Shown here: piece by piece, positions 1-5,934 of the stretch | Position numbering within the stretch: the stretch's first letter is position 1 | Layout: every line of letters starts with the position of its first letter | NCBI GenBank assembly: GCA_019428955.1 | Contig: JAHYJF010000115.1 | Coordinates: forward strand, 1-10,252 | Origin: Burkholderiaceae bacterium | Lineage (GTDB): Bacteria; Pseudomonadota; Gammaproteobacteria; Burkholderiales; Burkholderiaceae_E | Direction of reading: 5' to 3' | Length of the DNA stretch: 10,252 bases | The notes under the pieces: model-generated | Databases searched by the model: none | What the model was told of the DNA's origin: nothing | Seen by the model: the letters and a program-made list of their open reading frames with translations, nothing else | Made by a program: the position numbers and the translations under genes

Positions 1-58
1 GGCACTGGTGGTGACCCTTGCGGTGCTGGTCGAACGGCACGATCACGCAGCCGCCTGA
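1..58 (+). CDS. C-terminal tail of an unidentified protein (partial, left edge)
   Basis: From base 2 a reading frame runs 18 codons to a TGA at 56-58 and gives the tail ALVVTLAVLVERHDHAAA. Its first half is strongly hydrophobic and it ends in a short polar tail, as at the end of a last membrane helix of an inner-membrane protein. The frame converges on the MFS gene, whose stop lies 14 bases further on, which is the usual spacing for tail-to-tail genes here. Another plus-strand frame is also open in this stretch, so the call rests on the hydrophobic character and the well-placed stop. The family cannot be named from 18 residues. Confidence 0.4.
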   Translation, partial: ALVVTLAVLVERHDHAAA

Positions 59-72
59 ACGGCCGCTTCCGC

Positions 73-1251
73 TCAGTTGCGGCCCGGCAAGCGCTCGGCG
101 TGCAGGTCGCGCTGGAGCAGGGCGAGCAGGGCGCCTAGCGCAAGCAGCGCCGCCGACGCCGCCAGTCCCGGCATCAGCGAACCGAAGCGATCGGCCAGCC
201 ACCCGGTGGCGGTTGGCCCCACTATCTGGCCGGCTGCGAAGACCGCCGTAAAGGTCGCCATCGCTGAACCCCAGGCCGGTTTGGGCAGCGCGTGCTTGAT
301 GAAACTGCTCACCGAGGAGGGTGCGCTGAACATCGCCAGCCCAAAGAGGGTGGCGGACATCAGCATCACGGCCGGACCCGCGCTCACCAGCGGCAGGGCA
401 GCCCCGGCGGTCAGCACGGCCGTGACCGCTGCGAGCGGCCGGCCTCCCAGCCAGCGCTCGGTCGGATGGCGCCAGACCAGGGGCGCGAGCAAGGTCGCCA
501 GGCCGAGCACGAACCAGACGGCGATCACGGTCGCGGTGCTGCCGCCGTGCTCGCGAATCCAGGCGATCGCGAATGTCATGTAGCCGATGTAGCCGAGCGC
601 GAACATGCTGTAGGAAGCCAACAGCGCGAACAGCGGCGCGATGCGCCAGCGCGCGCTCCCCGGGGCGGCGCCCGGCTCTTCGATCGCCAACGCCGACCAG
701 ATCGCGGCCAGCGTCATCGCCAGCGATGCCCAGCCCATCGCCCGCCACACCAGCGGCCAGGCAGCATCGCCGCCCGCATCCAGCATCAGCGGCACTGCCA
801 CCCCGCTGAGCATCAGGCCGATCCCGCCGCCGGCGAAGTAGATCGCGATCGTCGTCGTCGCCAGCTGCGGCCTATTGGGAAATACGTTTCCGGACAGCGC
901 CCCGCCGCAGATGAAGACCGCGGCGCCGCCGATGCCGGCGCCAATGCGGGTTACGACCAGCGCGTCGAGGTCCCTCACGAGTCCGGTCGCCAGCAGCGAG
1001 ACCGAGGTGAGCACCATCCCGGCGCAGAACAGCGTCCGGTTGCCGGCGCGGCCGACGAGCCAGCGGGTGAGCAACGCGCCCGCCAGGTAGCCAGCCGCGT
1101 TGAAGGTATTGATCGCACCGGATTGGGCGTAGTTCCAGTGCAGGTCGGCGCGCATGGCGGGCAGCAGCAGCGCATAGGCAAAGCGCGCGAACGAGTTCGA
1201 CACCGCCGGACCGAACGAGAGCAGGAATGCAATGAGATAGCCGCGCGCCAC
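73..1251 (-). CDS. MFS transporter, YbfB/YjiJ type
   Basis: This encodes a 392-residue integral inner-membrane protein made of alternating hydrophobic segments, consistent with the 12-helix fold of the major facilitator superfamily. The N-terminal stretch FARFAYALLLPAMRADLHW (residues 21-39), followed by NAAGYLAGAL (51-60), is characteristic of YbfB/YjiJ-type transporters (Pfam MFS_4). Members are thought to move small solutes by proton-coupled exchange, but the substrate is generally unknown and cannot be read from the sequence. The start is a GTG at 1251. It is the earliest possible start, because an in-frame TAA, the stop of the upstream CapA-like gene, lies just 9 bases before it. No clear Shine-Dalgarno sequence precedes it, so translation is probably coupled to the upstream gene. 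The length is normal for the family and I see no lesion. Confidence 0.88.
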   Translation of the reverse strand: MARGYLIAFLLSFGPAVSNSFARFAYALLLPAMRADLHWNYAQSGAINTFNAAGYLAGALLTRWLVGRAGNRTLFCAGMVLTSVSLLATGLVRDLDALVVTRIGAGIGGAAVFICGGALSGNVFPNRPQLATTTIAIYFAGGGIGLMLSGVAVPLMLDAGGDAAWPLVWRAMGWASLAMTLAAIWSALAIEEPGAAPGSARWRIAPLFALLASYSMFALGYIGYMTFAIAWIREHGGSTATVIAVWFVLGLATLLAPLVWRHPTERWLGGRPLAAVTAVLTAGAALPLVSAGPAVMLMSATLFGLAMFSAPSSVSSFIKHALPKPAWGSAMATFTAVFAAGQIVGPTATGWLADRFGSLMPGLAASAALLALGALLALLQRDLHAERLPGRN

Positions 1252-1260
1252 GGCCGGATG

Positions 1261-2388
1261 TTACCGCGCCGTCGAGGCCAGCAGGTCACCGTCATCAGTC
1301 TGGTCGACACGGACGCCGAATGCGCTGCTCTCCCGGTTCAGCGTCTCGGCAAGCCAACGCGCATCTTCCCGGCTAGCGCGCTCGAGCCTGAATCGCCTCA
1401 GGCGCAGCGGCACCATCCTCAGTTCGATTAGCCGAGAGGGCGACTGGGCGAATGTCGGGAAGTACAACAGTGCCAGTTCCGGCCGATAGCTTTCGTGGCC
1501 GCCGATGCCCTCGTAGTCGTTGATCAGGTCGCCGCAGCCATAGAGGATCGGGCAAGCACGGTAGATCTCGATCGGGCGGGGATGGTGGGATGAATGGCCG
1601 TGGACCAGGTGGACCAAGCCGCTGTCGACCAGCCGGTGGGCGAACAGCCTCTGGCTGCGCGTTACCTGGTATCCCCAGTTGCTGCCCCAGTGGATCGACA
1701 CCACTACCAGGTCGCCGGCGCGGATGTGCGCGCCGATCTTGCGCGCGAGGAGGTCGGCGGCATGATCGCTCGGTTCCTCGATCAGGTTGACCCCGGCGCG
1801 ACTGCCCTCTGCAGCCCAGTCACGGGGTACGCCACTGCCCAGAGTGGCGCAAGCGAACACCAGCACGCGCCGCCCGCCGGTCGTTTCGATGAGTGCCGGT
1901 TCCTGTGCCCGCTGCTCGTTCTCGCCGGCTCCGACGCATTTCAGCCCGGCGCCGCGAATGCTCGCCAGGGTGTCGGCCAGAGCCTGGTGGCCCCAGTCGA
2001 GCACATGGTCGTTGGCCAGCACGCAGCAGTCGATCGCCGCAGCGCTGATGCAGCCGATGTTGGCAGGATGCATCCGATAGTGGATGTCCTTGTCAGGCGA
2101 AGGCTTGCCCCGCTCGCTGATCGCGGTCTCGAAGTTAACGATCCGGGCTGCCGGCGCCAGGCGATCGATCTCGGCGAGCGCATCGCCCCAGATATAGACG
2201 GCATCGACACCGCGCGTAATCGGTCTGCTCGATCGCTCGGCAATGTCGACGTAGGTCAGGGCAGAGCGCACGTAGGGTTCGAAGAGTTGCGGATCGCCGG
2301 GCCGAGCGAGGATCTGGTCGATCCCTCGGCCGGTCATCACGTCGCCGGCAACGAAGAGAGTGGTTGCAGACGTCGCCATATCGTCCAT
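1261..2388 (-). CDS. CapA-family (PGA_cap) metallophosphoesterase-like protein
   Basis: The protein has 375 residues from the ATG at 2388; a second ATG at 2379 (MATSATT) is an equally good start. It carries the CapA fold signatures in order: VAGDVMTGRG (13-22), NFETAIS (85-91), NDHVLDWG (126-133), SIHWGSNWGY (231-240) and HGHSSHHPRPIEIY (263-276), followed by ILYGCGDLINDYEGI. These supply Asp, Asn and His metal ligands of a calcineurin-like phosphoesterase. CapA proteins act in poly-gamma-glutamate capsule formation, but many family members sit away from capsule genes and their reaction is unknown. No capB or capC gene is nearby. Unlike classical CapA there is no N-terminal membrane anchor, so a cytoplasmic location is likely. 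The frame stays open upstream to 2502, but that extension has no conserved character. It is the first gene of a pair with the MFS transporter. Confidence 0.85.
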   Translation of the reverse strand: MDDMATSATTLFVAGDVMTGRGIDQILARPGDPQLFEPYVRSALTYVDIAERSSRPITRGVDAVYIWGDALAEIDRLAPAARIVNFETAISERGKPSPDKDIHYRMHPANIGCISAAAIDCCVLANDHVLDWGHQALADTLASIRGAGLKCVGAGENEQRAQEPALIETTGGRRVLVFACATLGSGVPRDWAAEGSRAGVNLIEEPSDHAADLLARKIGAHIRAGDLVVVSIHWGSNWGYQVTRSQRLFAHRLVDSGLVHLVHGHSSHHPRPIEIYRACPILYGCGDLINDYEGIGGHESYRPELALLYFPTFAQSPSRLIELRMVPLRLRRFRLERASREDARWLAETLNRESSAFGVRVDQTDDGDLLASTAR

Positions 2389-2410
2389 TCCGGGCAAGGA
2401 GCCGGATTTG

Positions 2411-2416
2411 AGGATA
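2411..2416 (-). promoter_or_regulatory. Putative -10 box of the CapA-MFS unit
   Basis: On the minus strand this reads TATCCT inside GTATCCTC, 22 bases before the ATG at 2388. The same eight bases occur on the plus strand at 2479-2486 and on the minus strand upstream of the aldo/keto reductase. No good -35 hexamer is visible 16-18 bases upstream, so the assignment rests on recurrence and position. Confidence 0.35.
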
Positions 2417-2427
2417 CCACCAGGGTT

Positions 2428-2446
2428 CGCCCGCTGGTCGCGGGCG
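2428..2446. repeat. Perfect 7-bp inverted repeat between divergent genes
   Basis: CGCCCGC (2428-2434) and GCGGGCG (2440-2446) are perfectly complementary around a 5-base spacer, tggtc. The repeat lies in the 134-base region between the divergent CapA-like and hydrolase genes, nested inside the GAGGATAC (2410-2417) / GTATCCTC (2479-2486) pair. It could be a regulator-binding dyad or a hairpin. It lacks the T-run of a terminator. Confidence 0.4.
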
Positions 2447-2479
2447 CAGCAACGTTCGCCAATTGCGCCCCAGCCGGCG

Positions 2480-2485
2480 TATCCT
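2480..2485 (+). promoter_or_regulatory. Putative -10 box of the hydrolase-MazG operon
   Basis: TATCCT within GTATCCTC lies 37 bases before the ATG at 2523, giving an expected leader of about 31 bases that contains the GGAGG ribosome-binding site. It is an inverted copy of the box at 2410-2417. A -35 hexamer is not evident. Confidence 0.4.
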
Positions 2486-2510
2486 CGAAAAACCGCTCCC
2501 AATCCTGCGT

Positions 2511-2515
2511 GGAGG
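2511..2515 (+). promoter_or_regulatory. Shine-Dalgarno site deciding the 2523 start
   Basis: GGAGG stands 7 bases before the ATG at 2523. This ideal spacing fixes the start of the alpha/beta hydrolase there rather than at the in-frame alternative start at 2463. Confidence 0.75.
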
Positions 2516-2522
2516 TGCCCAG

Positions 2523-3170
2523 ATGAATAGCGAAACGGTGCGCATCGCTGTCGGTGGCTCAGCGGTGATTACCGGAGACATTACCCTGCCGGAGTGCGCT
2601 GGTGGCATGGTGCTCTTTGCCCACGGCAGCGGCTCTTCGCGCCACTCGCCGCGCAACCGTTTCGTCGCGGCCCAGTTGCAGCGCGCCGGGCTCGCCACCC
2701 TGCTGATCGACCTGCTCACCGAGCGCGAGGACGAGGATTACGAGCGCCGCTTCGACATTGCCCTGCTCACCGAGCGCCTGGCGTTGGCCGCCAACTGGCT
2801 CGCGCAGGACCCGCGCACCGGCACCATGGCGCGCGCACTGTTTGGCTCCAGTACCGGGGCGGCCGCTGCGTTGCAGCTTGCAGCCCGATCCCCGGACGCG
2901 GTGGCCGCGGTGGTTTCGCGCGGCGGGCGCCCCGACCTGGCCGGCGAAGAGGCTCTGGGCCTGGTGAGGTCGCCCGTCTTGCTGATCATCGGCGGGCACG
3001 ACCGGGAGGTGATCGAACTGAACCGGGCGGCGGCCGAACTGATGGACTGCCCGCTGCGAATCGAAATCATCCCCGGCGCCACCCACCTCTTCGAGGAGCC
3101 GGGCGCGCTCGAACGCGCCGCGCAACTCGCGGCGGATTGGCTGACCAGGCACCTGCTTGCCAAGGAGTGA
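2523..3170 (+). CDS. Dienelactone-hydrolase-like alpha/beta hydrolase
   Basis: This is a 215-residue cytoplasmic protein with the alpha/beta hydrolase layout: an oxyanion-region strand ending FAHGSGSSRHSPRN (32-45), a nucleophile elbow GSSTG with Ser110, a catalytic acid at Asp160 in IIGGHDREV, and a catalytic His188 in GATHLFEEPG. The HGSGSSRHSPRN signature and the long helical stretch after it (68-97) are typical of the dienelactone hydrolase group that is often found as a stand-alone or a phosphoribosyltransferase-fused protein of unknown substrate. The fold and triad are well supported, but the natural ester or lactone substrate is not known. GGAGG precedes the ATG by 7 bases. The gene ends 7 bases before the MazG-like gene, whose ribosome-binding site overlaps this stop, so the two form an operon. 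Confidence 0.88.
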   Translation: MNSETVRIAVGGSAVITGDITLPECAGGMVLFAHGSGSSRHSPRNRFVAAQLQRAGLATLLIDLLTEREDEDYERRFDIALLTERLALAANWLAQDPRTGTMARALFGSSTGAAAALQLAARSPDAVAAVVSRGGRPDLAGEEALGLVRSPVLLIIGGHDREVIELNRAAAELMDCPLRIEIIPGATHLFEEPGALERAAQLAADWLTRHLLAKE

Positions 3171-3177
3171 TACCAGC

Positions 3178-3510
3178 ATGAACGATCGACTCGTCGATGT
3201 AGCCGGCCTGCAGCGGGCACTGACCAAGTTTGCCGAGCCCAGGGGCTGGCAACAGTATCACTCGCCCAAGAACCTGGCGATGGCGCTGACCGGGGAGGTG
3301 GGCGAGCTGGTGGAGATCTTCCAGTGGCTCACCGAGGAGCAGTCTAAGGGCGTCGCGAGTGACCCGGCAATCGCGCAGGCGGTTCGTGACGAACTGGCCG
3401 ACGTCCTGATCTACCTGGTGCGCCTGGCCTTCGTGATGGACGTCGACCTGGATGCCGCCGTTCGGGCCAAGCTTGCCAGCAATGCCCTCAGATACCCGGT
3501 CGGGCAGTGA
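3178..3510 (+). CDS. MazG-like nucleotide pyrophosphohydrolase (dCTPase/RS21-C6 type)
   Basis: This is a 110-residue all-helical protein. The MazG metal-binding motif ExxE-(12 to 28 residues)-ExxD is present as E40-V-G-E43 and E72-L-A-D75 with 28 residues between. The opening half (LQRALTKFAEPRGW, then KNLAMALTGEVGELVEIFQW) and the ending KLASNALRYPV match the short single-domain RS21-C6/DCTPP1 branch of the superfamily. Such enzymes hydrolyse nucleoside triphosphates, often dCTP or modified pyrimidine nucleotides, to the monophosphate and pyrophosphate, and so cleanse the nucleotide pool. The exact nucleotide is an inference. AAGGAG (3162-3167) lies 10 bases before the ATG and overlaps the end of the upstream hydrolase gene, which indicates co-transcription and coupled translation. 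Length is typical and all four ligands are intact. Confidence 0.92.
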   Translation: MNDRLVDVAGLQRALTKFAEPRGWQQYHSPKNLAMALTGEVGELVEIFQWLTEEQSKGVASDPAIAQAVRDELADVLIYLVRLAFVMDVDLDAAVRAKLASNALRYPVGQ

Positions 3511-3720
3511 TTGCAGCGATCGCCCAAAGTGAGAAAGGACATTAAAAATAGTCGCTAAGTATTTGTAAACAGATAAGAAAGAAATCTGATAAACGCCTTC
3601 TCGTGGTATCCACAGCCACCCGTCAGAACATGATCAGGGGCAAAGCTCTCCATTGACAGCCAGGGTCAAGGGCGCGATCTTAAGCGTTTGGCTTTGCCCA
3701 ACCAGCAAAGGTACCCAGTT
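3511..3720. other. AT-rich intergenic leader region
   Basis: This 210-base gap separates the MazG-like gene from the small membrane protein. Bases 3541-3600 are 43 A or T out of 60, a sharp drop in GC compared with the genes around it. The stretch contains a weak dyad, CAGAT (3570-3574) and ATCTG (3584-3588). No clear hairpin plus T-run terminator for the upstream operon is visible. The right part carries the promoter-like sequence described separately. Confidence 0.6.
3653..3681 (+). promoter_or_regulatory. Putative sigma-70 promoter of the small membrane protein
   Basis: A perfect TTGACA -35 hexamer (3653-3658) is followed after 17 bases by a weaker GATCTT (3676-3681). Transcription would begin near 3690, leaving about 30 bases of leader with AAAGG at 3707-3711 before the ATG at 3721. 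Confidence 0.5.
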
Positions 3721-3900
3721 ATGGAGTACGCATTGCTCTCCGGTTCAGGGTCTTCGCTGACCAACGGTATCGCGGGCTGGTTCGATTCGTTGGCCGGCCT
3801 CGGGGATCATATTTTGCAGCTCGCGCTCGACAACCCAGCTCAGTCGGCGGCGCTGGTGCTGTTGATTGCCGGCGTGGGCTGGTTCCTCCAGCGCCGCTGA
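3721..3900 (+). CDS. Small single-span membrane protein of unknown function
   Basis: This 59-residue protein begins at an ATG with AAAGG 9 bases upstream. I do not recognise its family. The first 20 residues are glycine- and serine-rich with an aromatic pair (GWFDS at 19-23). A hydrophobic, possibly amphipathic segment follows (SLAGLGDHILQLAL, 23-36), then a likely membrane helix SAALVLLIAGVGWFL (42-56) and a basic ending QRR. The positive tail suggests that the C-terminus faces the cytoplasm. A TTG start at 3688 would add 11 residues, but it lies at or before the predicted transcription start. The gene stands alone in its own transcription unit. A small accessory subunit, a membrane-stress peptide or a toxin-like peptide are all possible, and nothing in the sequence chooses between them. 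Confidence 0.6.
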   Translation: MEYALLSGSGSSLTNGIAGWFDSLAGLGDHILQLALDNPAQSAALVLLIAGVGWFLQRR

Positions 3901-3918
3901 CCAGGTCCGGGCTGGTCA
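3898..3918 (+). terminator. Weak hairpin at the end of the small membrane protein gene
   Basis: TGACCAG (3898-3904) pairs perfectly with CTGGTCA (3912-3918) around a 7-base loop, gtccggg. The left arm includes the stop codon. There is no T-run behind it, so it would be a poor intrinsic terminator and may only protect the 3' end of the transcript. Confidence 0.3.
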
Positions 3919-3969
3919 ATCCACTTCTGCTCGCATTCCTCGATATTCGGGTTCGATAGGCAATTGCCC

Positions 3970-3997
3970 TTGCTCGCCCGGCGCCAGGCAGTAAAAT
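3970..3997 (+). promoter_or_regulatory. Putative promoter of the aspartoacylase-family gene
   Basis: TTGCTC (3970-3975), a 16-base spacer and TAAAAT (3992-3997) form a good promoter about 29 bases ahead of the ATG at 4026. The upstream in-frame ATG at 3996-3998 overlaps this -10 box, which argues that it is not the true start. Confidence 0.5.
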
Positions 3998-4025
3998 GCC
4001 GGGCACTACCATTTCGAGCCCAACC

Positions 4026-4958
4026 ATGTCCAGCACCCAGCCCCGCTTCGAGGTCTTGCCGCGCGACCTGTCCGCCTACCGGCGCGGCAATACCGGCATC
4101 GATTACGTCCATCGCATCGACTCCGGCAAGCCCGGTCCACACGTGCTGATCAACGCGCTCACCCACGGCAACGAGTTCTGCGGCATGGTGGCGGTCTGCC
4201 ATCTGCTCGACAACGACGTGCGCCCGCGCATCGGCACCCTCACCACGAGCTTCGCCAATGTCGCGGCCTACCAGAGCTTCGATCAGAACAATCCGTTCGC
4301 CAGCCGGCAGATCACCCATAATTTCAACCGCATCTGGTCAAAGGAATGGCTCGATGGCGACGAGGACAGCTCCGAGTTGCGCCGCGCGCGCGCCATGCGG
4401 CCGGCGGTGGCCGCGGCCGAGCATATTCTCGACATCCATTCGACCAGCGAGGACGTGGTCCCGTTCCTGGTCTATCCGGGCTTTGAGCGCAACAGCGTGG
4501 TTGCGGGTGCCTTGGCCCAACCGGGCGTGCACCTGGTCATGCCCAGCGGCCTTGGTTCAGGCACTCCGCTGATTCAGCACGGAGCCCATGGGCATGAGAA
4601 TGGCCCGGGTGCGGCGCTGGTGGTCGAATGCGGACAGCATTTCAAACAGGCCAGCGCCGATGTCGCGGTGGCGGTAACGATGGACTTCCTGCGCCACTTC
4701 GGCCTGGTGGAGAGCGCGCATGCTAGCCCCAAGCCGCGGCGGCGTTTCGAGCTGCTGCGGACCCACGTCATCGCCAACGAGAGTTTCGCCTTCACGCGCC
4801 CAGTGATCGGGTTCGAGACCTTCGCCAAGGATGAACTGATCGCCACCGATGGCGCGCTCGAGGTTCGTGCGCCGTGTGACGAGTGCACAATCTTCATGCC
4901 GGCGCGCGCGGCTATCGTCGGCCGAGAGGGCGTCTACCTGACGCGACCGCTGGCCTGA
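4026..4958 (+). CDS. Succinylglutamate desuccinylase/aspartoacylase family zinc deacylase
   Basis: This is a 310-residue enzyme of the M14-like AstE/AspA family, which uses one zinc ion to hydrolyse an amide bond of an N-acyl amino acid or a related compound. The zinc ligands are visible: His47 and Glu50 in THGNE (46-50) and His138 in DIHST (136-140). The substrate-binding HNFNR (98-102) and the catalytic-type Glu201 in VVECGQH (199-205) are also present. A C-terminal beta-rich domain follows, as is usual in the family. The remaining Asn and Arg positions resemble those of AspA and AstE, but no arginine-catabolism (ast) genes surround it, so the acyl-amino-acid substrate is open. The start at 4026 is chosen because the earlier ATG at 3996 falls inside the probable -10 box. 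The gene ends back to back with the minus-strand hydrolase. Confidence 0.87.
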   Translation: MSSTQPRFEVLPRDLSAYRRGNTGIDYVHRIDSGKPGPHVLINALTHGNEFCGMVAVCHLLDNDVRPRIGTLTTSFANVAAYQSFDQNNPFASRQITHNFNRIWSKEWLDGDEDSSELRRARAMRPAVAAAEHILDIHSTSEDVVPFLVYPGFERNSVVAGALAQPGVHLVMPSGLGSGTPLIQHGAHGHENGPGAALVVECGQHFKQASADVAVAVTMDFLRHFGLVESAHASPKPRRRFELLRTHVIANESFAFTRPVIGFETFAKDELIATDGALEVRAPCDECTIFMPARAAIVGREGVYLTRPLA

Positions 4959-4965
4959 TCAGGCC
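4952..4965. repeat. 14-bp perfect palindrome spanning two convergent stop codons
   Basis: GGCCTGATCAGGCC is identical on both strands. The TGA of the deacylase (4956-4958) and the TGA of the minus-strand hydrolase (4959-4961 read in reverse) abut exactly, so each gene ends in the other's complement and no intergenic base remains. No stem-loop plus T-run terminator is visible here. Confidence 0.8.
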
Positions 4966-5876
4966 TCGCCGGCAAGAAACGGCAGCGCCTGCGCCAGCAG
5001 TTCCGCGGGTGCTTCTTCCGGGACGTAGTGACCGCAGGGTAGCGCCGCGCCGCGCACGTCGCGGGCCAAGCGCCGCCATTCGTCGAGCGGCTGGAAGCAG
5101 CTCTGGATTACGCCTTGATCTCCCCACAGGACCAGCAGCGGCGCTTCGATCATCCGGCCTGCCGTGAGATCGGCCTGGTCGTTCTCCAGGTCGACGCTGG
5201 CCGAAGCGCGATAGTCCTCGCACAGGCCGTGGGCCGCGCCCGGCAGGGCAAGGCAGCGCTGGTACTCGGCGAGCGCCCGGGGATCGAACGGCCCCAGGCC
5301 GGGGCTGCGCCCGCCCATCACCTCGGCGACGTAGGCCGCCGGGTCGGCTTCGATCAGTCGCTCGGGCAGGGGCGCGGGCTGGATCAGGAAGAACCAGTGC
5401 CAGTAGGCGCGCGCAAAGGCTTCGGTAGTGACGCGGTACATGGCGAGCGTCGGAGCGATGTCGAGCATTACGACACGGCCCACGGCGGCCGGATGATCGA
5501 TCGCCAGGCGGTGGGCCACCCGCGCTCCCCGATCGTGGGCGAGCAGGTCGAAGCGCCTGAATCCTAGCTCCTCCATCAACGCCACCTGATCAAGTGCCAT
5601 GGCGCGCTTCGAGTAATTGAGGTGCCCGGCGTCTCCCTGCGGTTTGGACGAATCGCCGTAGCCGCGCAAGTCGGCGGCGATCACGGTGAAGCGCTCGGCC
5701 AGGGCCGGGGCGACCTTGTGCCAGATGGCGTGGGTCTGGGGATGACCGTGCAGCAACAGGATTGGTGGGCCATTGCCGCCGATCACCGCATTGATCTGGA
5801 CCTTGTCGTCGACGGCGACGATAACTTGCTCGAAGCCGGGAAACAGTGGCTCCGCGGCCATCCCTGGTGCCGACAT
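4959..5876 (-). CDS. Haloacid dehalogenase-type alpha/beta hydrolase, fluoroacetate dehalogenase-like
   Basis: This 305-residue protein closely resembles fluoroacetate dehalogenases, which replace the halogen of a haloacetate by hydroxyl. In order it shows HGHPQTHAIWHKVAP (43-57), the nucleophile elbow HDRGAR with Asp115, Arg116 and Arg119, the acid Asp139 in LDIAPT, His160-Trp161 in YWHWFFLIQPAPLPE, Tyr222 in CEDYRA, and the base His283 in CGHYVPEEAP. These match, with a nearly constant offset of +5 then +3, the residues known in Rhodopseudomonas palustris RPA1163 (D110, R111, R114, D134, H155, W156, Y219, H280) that bind substrate carboxylate and halide. Natural activity could be on another haloacid or an epoxide. 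AAGGAG 7 bases before the ATG at 5876 fixes the start; a longer frame to 5978 would overlap the reductase gene. It follows that gene by 58 bases. Confidence 0.85.
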   Translation of the reverse strand: MSAPGMAAEPLFPGFEQVIVAVDDKVQINAVIGGNGPPILLLHGHPQTHAIWHKVAPALAERFTVIAADLRGYGDSSKPQGDAGHLNYSKRAMALDQVALMEELGFRRFDLLAHDRGARVAHRLAIDHPAAVGRVVMLDIAPTLAMYRVTTEAFARAYWHWFFLIQPAPLPERLIEADPAAYVAEVMGGRSPGLGPFDPRALAEYQRCLALPGAAHGLCEDYRASASVDLENDQADLTAGRMIEAPLLVLWGDQGVIQSCFQPLDEWRRLARDVRGAALPCGHYVPEEAPAELLAQALPFLAGEA

Positions 5877-5883
5877 CGCGGAT

Positions 5884-5889
5884 CTCCTT
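5884..5889 (-). promoter_or_regulatory. Shine-Dalgarno site deciding the 5876 start
   Basis: On the minus strand AAGGAG is followed by 7 bases and then the ATG at 5876. This rules in the shorter protein rather than the in-frame ATG at 5978, which would overlap the end of the upstream reductase gene. Confidence 0.7.
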
Positions 5890-5934
5890 GATGGTGCCAG
5901 TTCCCAGTGCTCCTGTTCCGGGGTCAAGGCGGAC

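Noticed and set aside
292..1431. Long plus-strand open frame opposite the MFS gene
   Set aside because: Its translation is low-complexity, rich in Arg, Gln, Gly and Pro, and has no domain. It overlaps a clear MFS transporter and the end of the CapA-like gene on the other strand and is a by-product of high GC.
2389..2502. N-terminal extension of the CapA-like protein
   Set aside because: The added residues have no family resemblance, and the extension would cover the divergent control region and the putative -10 box at 2411-2416.
1594..2526. Plus-strand open frame opposite the CapA-like gene
   Set aside because: It has no recognisable motif and lies entirely opposite conserved CapA motifs. 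Its end also runs into the real start of the hydrolase at 2523.
4380..4396. GCGCGC run in the deacylase gene as a possible repeat element
   Set aside because: It is ordinary coding sequence for Arg-Arg-Ala-Arg-Ala in high-GC DNA and keeps the frame.
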